Of a stretch of DNA of 64,000 nucleotides, positions 55,450 through 64,000 are shown piece after piece (position 1 is the first letter of the stretch; each line of letters opens with the position of its first letter). The DNA lies in contig JALQBC010000013.1 in NCBI GenBank assembly GCA_023375675.1, positions 868,001 through 932,000 on the forward strand, read 5' to 3'. The stretch comes from Cytospora piceicola (taxonomy: Eukaryota > Ascomycota > Sordariomycetes > Diaporthales > Cytosporaceae). The position numbers and the translations under genes are program-made. The notes beneath the pieces were generated by a model. The model did no database searches. It had not been told where the DNA came from and was given only the letters and a program-made list of their open reading frames with translations.

Positions 55450-56403
55450 GTACTCTATGAACCACAGACTACCCCGGTAAGGCCAGCTGCTATGAGCTGA
55501 GGCGATATCATGAGTAATATAAATTCCACACGACCAAGGGCGCGTTGAACAGAGCGGTTGACCAAATTGTCCGCCGACATACTATATTTTAGAGGAGAAT
55601 CGCCGTGTCACCTTTATGGTAGTCCTATAGGAGCCACACGATAAATGTTGTACGGAACAACAGAAAGGGCTAGTGGCTCGGCTGAAGCTCTAGGACAAAC
55701 TGTTCTTCCGTACTACGGAATGCAGGAGCCGGATGGCAGCCTGAGCAGAAAGAGCAAGCCGAGCAGGTCCAGGTAGTGGTGTAGCTGAGAAGAAGACAGA
55801 AAGAGGGCTTCACCGTAGCGTCTGCCCGTTTATAGGGAGAAAAACGGCAAGAAAAGCCGTGATAGCGACAAGGGGAACGTTGATATACAAAGCTGGTGTT
55901 TTCCAGTTAGCCAAGATCAACAAAGACCCTGCTCTCCTCTTGGTCAACTTATAGTTTGCTATATGTAGTAGAGACGCCTCCTGCAAGCCACCCGTGACGA
56001 GTCCAGCTGTTAGACGGGATGATGAATGTTCAATGAACTAATCCTGAATATCCTATACTATTGAAGACCCCACACATCAGGGTCATGCCTAAGTAGGCCA
56101 CAAGTCAAGGGGTACACTATTGGTAGTCTCGACTCCGATTCGAGTGTAGCTTGAGTTTACGAAGTCCGCTTCTCCGGTGATGCGCAGCTGGATACTATAT
56201 CGATAGCAGCGTTAATGATACCAGCTGCATTTTGGCCGGCTATGGCGCAGTCTATGATCAGCATCAACCAGGAATCCAATGCTCCCTATAGCACGAAACC
56301 GATTACGAAGAGTGAAGACAGAAATAGAAAAGTCTACTAGGTGTGATGTGGCCGGTTGGATTGAAACGGAGACCACGGCCAAGATAGAAAGGTGGTTGCT
56401 CAT
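55450..56403 (-). pseudogene. decayed MFS transporter (DHA2-like)
   Basis: Reading the minus strand, pieces of a 14-helix MFS protein appear in order but in different frames with stops between. An N-terminal piece with ATG at 56403 gives 63 codons. Around 56230-56180, GQNAAGIINAAIDIVSS resembles the GRAIQGxGxGGI...IVSD segment after helix 4. Around 55910-55850, WKTPALYINVPLVAITAFLA matches the WRWxFYINxPIG helix-6 motif. Around 55790-55765, LHHYLDLLGLLFLL matches the LDxLGxxLF segment after it. No long intact frame remains. Composition is normal rather than RIP-like, so decay was by ordinary mutation. The boundaries are approximate. Confidence 0.5.
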
Positions 56404-57293
56404 ATGGTCGTCAAGTGCGTGTAGTTCCTGACTACCAGTGGCTGAGGAGCCGTATTGAGATTTGCAATATTGAGCCTTGGTTGAAGTAGTATCCCTGAAG
56501 ACAGGGCGGGGGGGGCAACTTACACGGTCCCATCACACCCAGAGTGGGATCAATTGGGAAAGTATTCAGGTTCATCGCCTACGAGATGAGACCTCCGAAG
56601 AAAGGGCCAACATATTACTTGGATCGGTTCACTCGGTCGGGCATTTAGTTTTCATCCTTGAGTTCCTACGTCCTGAACGTCTTACTCATACATCGTGTAA
56701 GTCCTTGCGACTGACAGCTAGGAGGATCACCAACTGCATATATATAATCACCTCGCAGCTGATACATCATACGTACACCTGTAGCACCTTCTCGTTGTGT
56801 ATTAGAACCAACATTGAAAACGGCACAGCGATCCACTTGAATCCTTGCTACTGCTTGGAAACGGCACAGCGATCCACTCGATTGCTTACCGTCTTCCTTT
56901 GATATTGATTCCAAAGGCTTAGCAATCAGTTCAGCTCTCATGGTTGGTCTGTCGACTCCAGTTAGTTTTCACCCCAGTTTTGCTGCACAAAGTACTGGAG
57001 TTCTCTTTGTTGTGGTAGGTAAGTTGGTCGACTTGCGATGTATCGGACTTGATGGACCAACAATTTATGGGTCTCAAGTTTCTATTTCAGGTTGTGGGGA
57101 CTCGTCATTCCAGACCTGATCGCACATAGATCACAGTACATATAGTCTCGCATAGTTTGTACTATTGTTAGTTGGTTTCAGTCACGGTCTCCTTCCTTAT
57201 CTTTTATGACCAACCAACAACACATCTGGCATCGTTGGTCAATTGTTCACTCATACTTACCATACCGCATCAATTTCACGCATATTCGACACG
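56404..57293. other. intergenic, upstream of GST gene
   Basis: 890 bases. A 19-base direct repeat (AACGGCACAGCGATCCACT) occurs at about 56819 and 56860. No gene; a 141-codon frame at 56477 begins only with TTG. Confidence 0.4.
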
Positions 57294-58330
57294 ATGGCTA
57301 CTCCCCCACCCGAGAAAAGCCCCAAGCCGGGTCTCAACATATACGGTGTTGTAGCCGTGAACCCTTACAAATTAACCATCGCAGCCGAGGAGCTCGGGTA
57401 CGTAGCAATCTAACATTTCGGCCCCAGAAAACTGCTTGAGGCGTCTGTCTGATCTCCCAACAGCATCCCGTACAATTATATCACATTGGACGTGAGCACC
57501 GGAGAGTTCCAGGCCGAGTGGTTCAAGGCCATCAACCCGAACGGCCGCGTGCCTGCTATCGTGCACCTCAAGGAGGATGGCACGTCCGTGACGGTTTTTG
57601 AGAGCGCCGCCTGTCTGCAGTACATGATCAGCGAATTTGACAAGGAAAGCAAGCTCTCATATCAGATTGGAAGCCAGGAGTACTGGACGCAACAGTCCTG
57701 GGTAAGTCCTGTCTGGATTCATGCCCCCTCAACAATCACTCGCTGACGCCCTCTCTTATCAGCTTTGCTGGCAAATCGCGGGCTACGGCCCCATGATGGG
57801 CCAGGCAACTCACTTCAACCGCTATGCGGTTGAGCCGGTACCATACGGTGCCTGGCGTTATACGGCCGAATCTCGACGTCTCAATCATGTGTTGGACACG
57901 CGTCTGGTGAGTTGTCAAAGTGTCCATCCCGTAGTTTCGTCATGGGAGAATTGCAGCACTAATGTGTGAGCCTCTATAGGCCGCCTCCCCTTTCGTCGCC
58001 GGGGACCGCCTGACGATTGCCGACGTCGCAGTGTTCATTTATGCAGACTCTACGGCATGGTGCGGCGTGGACATCGACGAGTTCCCTAACGTTAAGGCGT
58101 GGCACGATAAGCTGCTGCAGCGGCCCGCCTTCCAGAAGGCACTGCAGGTTCCTGCGGCCTACCCGTTCAGTAACAGGGCTGTAGTAGACCCCGACAACCA
58201 GGAGTTCTGCAGGTATATCCGCAAGTTCGGTAGCAAGGCCGTCAAAATGGCATCGGATAACTGGAAGGGCGAGGCTCTGCCTTTGCCTTCGGACCACGTC
58301 AACTATGAGGCTGTTGATGCTACCAAGTAG
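57294..58330 (+). CDS. glutathione S-transferase (GTT/Ure2-like)
   Basis: Exons 57294-57397, 57464-57701, 57763-57906 and 57980-58330 give 278 residues. The thioredoxin-like N-domain has NPYKLTIAAEELGIPYNYI, the NPNGRVPAIV cis-Pro loop (with Pro before Ala-Ile-Val) and the glutathione-site FESAACLQYM. The all-helical C-domain has FVAGDRLTIADVAVFIYAD, the N-capping box common to GSTs. It conjugates glutathione to electrophiles in the cytosol; Ure2-like fungal members often take part in xenobiotic stress or secondary metabolism. A polar C-terminal extension of about 40 residues goes beyond the usual end. Converges on the F-box gene about 1.1 kb away. Confidence 0.93.
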
Positions 58331-59418
58331 GCGTTGACACGGTGGTCGATACTGTGTTGTTTTGTAGACCTCGAGGACAAAGTCGGTGACATGGCAGGGC
58401 TGGGGTTGCGACGAGATAGAAGCAGACAAGATTGAACCCTGACAATGAATATCTCGTTCAGTAGTCGGCTGTCGGACGTCGAAATAAATTTTGATATGTA
58501 CACTTCGTTATATTGCGATGCACAAGCAAATGGTTCAGGGTTGGCCTGCCCCCCACTTGGTAAGGAACCGAAGCGGCACATCTGTGAAGTGAAACGCAGG
58601 CACAAGGCAATTAAAACCTGTCTCCACCACCCAGTCACCCTCTACAATACCTAGGTACTCTTCAGAGCCTCCCGGTTGATCTTCCGACGCATCGGCTTGA
58701 AATCCCCCCTCGGAATAGCAAGATAAGCTACAACCAGACACCATGGCGACAAGAGACTGCCAGCATCCAGGCCGGCCTTGGAACATCATCAGACCATGGA
58801 CATCGTCTGGCAAATTTGCCCATGTGCATCACAATTCAATTCACCTGCATACGATGATTCAGTCGTGAGGTGCAGTCACTGATTAACCTTCACCAGTCCC
58901 TCATTATGCCATGAATCCCGGTCACAACACGGAAGAACCACGTTGGAAGCACTGTCAAGCCGCCTTGTCACTCCACTACATACAGCTATACCTCATCCAG
59001 ATCCAGATTTTTATATGCTTTTGCCCTTCTCAGTCCCAATACCAACAGTGAAAATCAGTCACTAAGCTATATCAGTTGGCCATAATTATATTGACAAGGC
59101 ACGAGTCTTAAGATTCGAGATGAACTGTAATCTAGCCATCAGAATTTGCCACACAAGTGAAAACAGGATAAAAATTATCACTGTTATACTTTGTATCAGA
59201 GAATTTGGAATAAGTCTGTATTTGTACATTCGTTGTCCTCTGTCAGCACATTCCGTACTTGGGTAAGGAGGAATAGGTCGGTATTAATTATCCATGCTTT
59301 CTGTCCCCTGGAATGGCTCGAGTGCCTCGACCAGTTGACCATGATGCCATGATGAACCACACATTTCAAGATTCTTTGAAGCGGGAACTCAAATGCAAAA
59401 AGAAGACGGCACCACTGA
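58331..59418. other. intergenic between convergent genes
   Basis: 1.1 kb with no gene. One palindrome TACCTAGGTA at 58648-58657. Confidence 0.4.
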
Positions 59419-61009
59419 TCAGGTCATTTCTTGCGCCATTCCCTCCATACGTATCTGCCAGAGCGATTCCGAATTGATTACCTCACCTGGCAAGTGCAAG
59501 TGGTAAACAGCATCGCCATGGGAACTGATAACACCCTGTACTGGTTCGTTCCTGACCCGTAGATGGTATGATTCGGGGGTAACCTCCTGCCAGGCCTTAG
59601 CCACATCATGACTGAACTCAAGATCCCATGTACCCCGCCATGTAAGTGTAGCCTGCCTAGTGGCCCTGCTCCTGTGATAAATGACTGCACATGCTTCTCC
59701 ACGTTTGCCATTCCAGATTGTCATACTTTCCAAATTCGGCATATGAAGTGTAATTAAACTGGCGTTGTATAACAACCTAGAAATCTCTGTTCGAGGAGAT
59801 GTGTGTGTCAAGATTGACGATGTGAGCGTTAATGACCGTAAAAGAGGCCAGGTATAGGATAGCTGACATGAGTTGAAGAAGTGTTGAGCATCGATCATGA
59901 ATGAAATAGAGAGATGCTCAAGGTTGCGGCTTTTGGAGGCGAAGGCTCTAACCAGCTTGAAGCCTGCGACTGGGTTGGGATCGAAAAGGCCCAAGTGATG
60001 TATGTCGCTGCGCAGTGCTAGCGCAAGCTGGTTATCGAAGTCCTCGAAAATAGATACTGTTTTTAGGTAACTTGGTAGAGCGTTCTCAACAACGGAAGAA
60101 AGTTCTTTATAAGAATTAATATATAGATAATCAAACAGGCGGTCGATATAACAACATACCTTCATCGCGCGAAATCTTCCACGGGAGTCTGCAAATACGC
60201 CATGGCTCATAGACTATACTCTCCAGTCGAGGGAGTCTCTCCCATAAGAGTCGCAGTGCTGCCGGGACAAATTGACGTCGAAGCTGTCGACGTATAACAA
60301 GCCCTGTAACTGCGTGAACCATAGGGATATTATTCGGAAGGCTGAAGCAGAGCGGGGACAAGCTTCGCGTTATGGCTCCCACACCGGGAGCTTCAAATTG
60401 CCGCCCATCAGCCCAGCCGTGATCTGGGTCATGCCACTCGGTAGTAGCCTCCTTCTGCTGGATTACATCTCCATTATCGTCATAGTTGGGTCCAGAGTAA
60501 AGGTACTTGAACCAATGTTCTGAGTCGCTAGGTGAATAGGCGTTTAGCTCTAATACCAAGCCACCTGTAGGCTGCCAGGTGCTGAGAATAGAAAACAGCT
60601 TCAGTATACTGTTTCTAACAATAGAGCTATGTCGTGATATCTGTGACATTGACTCGCTCCACCGACAACAGCGACATGTATATCGTGGGAGCTCAATATT
60701 CAGCCAGAGATGTTGAACCAGGGGCCTCTGCCGGATCACTATATCCTCGAGTTCCTGCAGGCACGATATTCGTAACTTGAGTCGGTGGAAGTTCCTTTTT
60801 TCGATGACGACCTGCCATTCTTTGCAAACAGCTGCGCAAGAAGCCCAGCCGCGATGCTTCTGGCGCGAGACTTCCTCTAGAATCATAAGACGGATCTCCA
60901 GGGGAATCGAAGTCCAGGAGCTACTGGATATTGTGTTTTTGGTTCTGCGAAGCGTCTGTCCACAGGAGGCATAATAACCGCGTGTCTTCACCATGTTGAT
61001 ATGATTCAT
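59419..61009 (-). CDS. F-box domain protein
   Basis: Exons 61009-60160 and 60104-59419 give 511 residues; the 55-base intron restores the frame at ISRDE-ELSSVVENALPSYL. The N-terminal F-box is at residues 31-75 (WTSIPLEIRLMILEEVSRQK ... WASCAAVCKEWQVVIEKRNF), which would bind Skp1 in an SCF ubiquitin ligase. The rest carries the features of a large fungal F-box group: HLWLNIELPRYTC, LELNAYSPSDSEHWFKYLY, RLPRLESIVYEPWR, LKTVSIFEDF, and the C-terminal LTWRGTWDLEFSHDVAKAW. The target is unknown. The start could also be ATG 60994. It diverges from the PAF-acetylhydrolase-like gene across 1.07 kb. Confidence 0.88.
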
Positions 61010-62080
61010 GAAAACTTGGCAGGAAGGGCGTGACTTTTGAGAAGGGTGAAGGGTTTGAAGTGAATGGATAAATCGTCCTCTGGATTTCTGAACTGAAGAC
61101 GCTGAATGTCACAGTACGAGACATACAAGAGGCTGGGCTCTCAAATCAGGTATATTGCGAAATCAAACGAATCTTCGCTAAAGAGAAAGAAAGCAAGAGA
61201 GATTTGTTGAGCGAAGCCCTCGAGATCAGATATAATTGTAGGTGCAGGGGCTAGCTGTTACGGTCATGGTCAGGCAGTCCGTGCAGCGTAACACTAACTT
61301 TGAACATTTGAAAGCTACCTAGGTATGCGGTTACGTAACTTCATGCTATATAAGTACATAGATGTAAAGTTGTCCAGACTAGCGCTACTGTAGGTCATAG
61401 AGTCACAATACGGAAATATAAGAGCATACCTAGGTAGTTATTCCAGAGTTAGGTACCTCTATATACGTTAGCCTGTGCTAACGTACGGCTAGCAGTGGTC
61501 AGACGGTCTCATATATACTAGGAAGGCTTATAAAAGGAGAAGACGAGTGTTAGAACGTAGAAGTAAAGAGTTCAGAGTACAAGAAAAGAAGACGTGGAAA
61601 GAGATTCTGCTTTATACATGCTTATTGTGTGAATCCCGACTGTGAAGTCAGTCGCATGGTTCGTGCTCGACCCTAACCCTTGAGCTGTTAAGAAAACGCC
61701 GCAACTGTACAATCTGCACGGGACAGTTACGGTAAAGAAACCCTAAACAGACACCACAACCAGGCTTATCCTCGCACTGGGCCTCTGCGATAGTGGGGAA
61801 CCTTGTTTTGAGAGCACTAAGCTACAGTTACGCGTGGCCTGGATTACCCACTAAGATCCCTGTATGCGCTGGGTTATCTTAGCCTTCACCACTGTGGCCG
61901 TTAAGACAAATGTCTGCTTTTCCAACTTCAAAGTTGCATGACGACGGACGTCCAATGCTGCTCGTCGACGCCACCTACGACATTCATTTCCTATCCCACA
62001 ACTCCTTGCCCACAACACCCTCCAGGGGAATCCATACATCCATATCATACATAGATAATAAATAATAATAATACAGAAAC
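61010..62080. promoter_or_regulatory. divergent promoter region (F-box / lipase-like)
   Basis: 1.07 kb. It contains two palindromes TACCTAGGTA (61316-61325, 61427-61436) and an AATAATAATAATA tract just before the lipase-like start. No gene is seen. Confidence 0.4.
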
Positions 62081-63907
62081 ATGTCCACCCAAGATGATTT
62101 CACCTTGCAACCATTCGACGAGATATCGACCGCCGAACTAGGGCTGGAGGACGACGTCTTGATCTCTCACCACCAAAACCACCACAGCAGCATGCAGGAC
62201 CCAGAGCCCCGCTACCCCGTCCCGAAATGGATGCGCCCCTCCAACCCAGCAGGCTCGGGGCACGCGCCCGCGCTCCTCGCCAGGGTCCGCGACAGCCTCG
62301 TCCCCCTCGTGAGGCGCTGGCTCAGCCGCCTCCTGCCGCCCCTGCTCTCCCTCCTCCGCCCCCGCCTGACCGTCCGCTACGCGCTCTTCGCCCTCCTCGC
62401 CCTGTGGGCTAGCTACCGCGTGCTGACCGCGCAGCCCTTCCTCACCTCCGCCCTGCCCGCCAGCTACACCGGGCCGTACGACGTCGGCGCGCTGGACTTC
62501 GAGGTCCCGCTCGACGCGCCCCGGCGCGTCAGCGACGTCCGCTTCAGGGCCGCCCCCGGCGCCCACGCCTTCCAGGTCGACACGGTGCTCTTCACGCTGT
62601 ACTACCCGGCCGCCCGCGCGAGCGCGGCCGCGGCGCGGCGCCGCCCCGGCGACCGCTACTACTGGTTCCCGAAGCCCGTCGCCGCCACGGCGCGGGGCTA
62701 CGCGCGCGCGCTGGGGCTGGACAACTTTGTGGTGCGGGGCGCCATGGCCGGCGGGCTGTGGCTCGTGGCCGGCGGGGTCCGGATCCCCGCCAGGGTGGGC
62801 GCGCCGCTGCTGCCGGCCGGCGCGATGGGCGGCTACGGCGACCAGGCCGGCGACGGGAGGCTGCCCGTCGTGGTCTTCTCCCACGGCATGCTGTCGTCCC
62901 GGACCGACTACACCGCCTACCTCAGCGAGCTGGCCAGCCGGGGCGTCGTGGTCGCCGCCATCGAGCACCGCGACGGGTCCTCCCCCGCGAGCCCCGTCGT
63001 CAGGACCCCCGGCGGCCCGCCCGAGTGGAGGTACTACTTCGGGCTGGACGACCTCGACCCGGGGTCGTACGGGGGCGGGGAGCTGGACGGCCCGGCGCTC
63101 AAGGAGGCCCAGCTTTCCTTCCGCGAGGCCGAGATCGAGGCCACCGTCGACGTCCTGCGCAGGCTCAACGCCGGCGACCCCGCCCTGACCAACACGCGGC
63201 GGCCCGCCGGGTCCGCGGCGGACATGACAGGGGTGGGAGGAGGAGGGGGCAGCACCACCTTCCAGGCCCGCCTCAACACCCAGGAAATGACCCTGGCGGG
63301 CCACTCGTACGGCGGGACCGGCGTGCTTCGCGCCCTGCGCTCCGGCCCGTCCGCGGCCCGCCCCTTCGCGGGCGCCGTGGTGCTCGACCCGGGCAAGAGC
63401 AGCGGGCCGCTGAGCGCGGACGTGAGGGTGCCCCTGGTCGTCTGCCACAGCAGCTCGTGGAGTAAGCCTGGGCCGAGCCTGTTCTTTGGAAGGCCGCACT
63501 TCGAGGTTGTCCGGGATATCGTCGACGGTGTCAATGGTATCTGCGCAAAGGACGAGGAGGAGGCTGAGAGACGAGATGGAGAGCAGATGTGCAGGGAGAA
63601 GGGTTGGTTCCTGACCAGTCTCGGGACTTCGCATCCCTCAATCACAGACGCCCCGGTTCTCGAGCCGTTGTTGTTGTCATGGACTACGGGGTCAACCATG
63701 GATGCGCAGCAGGGGATTAGGCAGTACGTCGTTCTGACGAGGGACTTTGTACGCTATCAACATACCGGGGAGCGTGACGGGCTGTTAGCTCTGTCAGGCT
63801 CAAAGGGTAATGATGTGGTGAATAGGGAGTACGACCCAAAACATAACGATGGCATGCCCGAACAGTGGAGGAGATACTGGCAACTCCATGTTGCCCCGCC
63901 GGGTTGA
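62081..63907 (+). CDS. platelet-activating factor acetylhydrolase-like lipase, membrane-anchored
   Basis: Single exon, 608 residues. It belongs to the alpha/beta-hydrolase PAF-AH family that removes short acyl groups at the sn-2 position of phospholipids. The nucleophile is Ser409 in AGHSYGGTG; the oxyanion-loop segment VVVFSHGMLSSRTDYTAYLS precedes it, VVLDPGK likely carries the Asp, and GTSHPSITD the His. There is one membrane helix at about residues 95-115 (YALFALLALWASYRVL) after a cytoplasmic Arg-rich part, so the catalytic domain probably faces the lumen or outside. The gene body (62220-63460) is far more GC-rich than any other in the window, which opens long frames on the opposite strand (498 codons at 62138-63634); these are shadows. 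Ala and Arg are overrepresented as a result. Confidence 0.88.
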   Translation: MSTQDDFTLQPFDEISTAELGLEDDVLISHHQNHHSSMQDPEPRYPVPKWMRPSNPAGSGHAPALLARVRDSLVPLVRRWLSRLLPPLLSLLRPRLTVRYALFALLALWASYRVLTAQPFLTSALPASYTGPYDVGALDFEVPLDAPRRVSDVRFRAAPGAHAFQVDTVLFTLYYPAARASAAAARRRPGDRYYWFPKPVAATARGYARALGLDNFVVRGAMAGGLWLVAGGVRIPARVGAPLLPAGAMGGYGDQAGDGRLPVVVFSHGMLSSRTDYTAYLSELASRGVVVAAIEHRDGSSPASPVVRTPGGPPEWRYYFGLDDLDPGSYGGGELDGPALKEAQLSFREAEIEATVDVLRRLNAGDPALTNTRRPAGSAADMTGVGGGGGSTTFQARLNTQEMTLAGHSYGGTGVLRALRSGPSAARPFAGAVVLDPGKSSGPLSADVRVPLVVCHSSSWSKPGPSLFFGRPHFEVVRDIVDGVNGICAKDEEEAERRDGEQMCREKGWFLTSLGTSHPSITDAPVLEPLLLSWTTGSTMDAQQGIRQYVVLTRDFVRYQHTGERDGLLALSGSKGNDVVNREYDPKHNDGMPEQWRRYWQLHVAPPG

Positions 63908-64000
63908 TCGATGTATAGATACCCAAACAATAATGATTCTTACGTTCATATCTACCAAGACCTAAGTATTCACATTTGCTGCTCGCATCTACACCAATAA

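Noticed and set aside
62138..63634. 498-codon open frame on the minus strand
   Set aside because: It lies antisense to the PAF-acetylhydrolase-like gene, whose motifs are clear; the very high GC content removes stop codons from the other strand.

Overview
This window is nuclear DNA of a filamentous ascomycete (Pezizomycotina, probably Sordariomycetes-like). Support: genes split by short 50-130 bp GT-AG introns; families typical of these fungi (CFEM/PTH11-type receptor, TRI12-type and Dal5-type MFS transporters, class III Old Yellow Enzyme, Aur1-like PAP2 protein, LCCL membrane protein, F-box protein, Goodbye-type STAND protein); and a 3 kb tract stripped of CpA/TpG, the scar of repeat-induced point mutation (RIP). 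No rRNA, tRNA, CRISPR or prokaryotic operon was found. Exon joins are my own and were checked for reading frame; the main uncertainty lies in start codons.

Layout. 1-6.7 kb: a 3'-truncated AAA ATPase (minus) diverging from a STAND-like protein with a degenerate P-loop (plus). 7.1-10.6 kb: a RIP-wrecked DNA transposon with 45-bp terminal inverted repeats and an 8-bp target duplication. 11-19 kb: Old Yellow Enzyme (minus), LCCL protein (plus), a NUDIX hydrolase with an acidic linker and an unknown C-terminal domain (minus), and an intracellular GH1 beta-glucosidase (plus). 20.7-25.8 kb, all plus: a small MCFKK/Gly-rich protein, a cytochrome P450, a RIB7-like reductase, and a second MCFKK/Gly-rich paralogue. 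27-31.5 kb, minus: a CFEM-GPCR and a class II aldolase/adducin protein. 34-41.7 kb: TRI12-type MFS (plus), a bacterial-looking TTR-like/beta-propeller protein (minus), a DAO-family oxidase (plus), an MDR quinone reductase (minus). 43-53 kb, minus: PAP2 lipid enzyme, a small mitochondrial-type protein, a two-helix membrane protein, a Dal5-type MFS. 54-64 kb: a doubtful small ORF and a decayed MFS pseudogene (minus), a GST (plus), an F-box protein (minus), and a GC-rich PAF-acetylhydrolase-like lipase (plus).

Genes mostly alternate as convergent or divergent neighbours and no PKS, NRPS or terpene synthase core is present, so the window is a mixed catabolic, transport and signalling neighbourhood rather than a recognisable secondary-metabolite cluster. 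The most unusual items are the NUDIX fusion, the bacterial-type propeller gene, the MCFKK pair (one copy with a likely GC-AG intron), the RIP-scarred transposon, and five perfect copies of the intergenic palindrome TACCCTAGGGTA.
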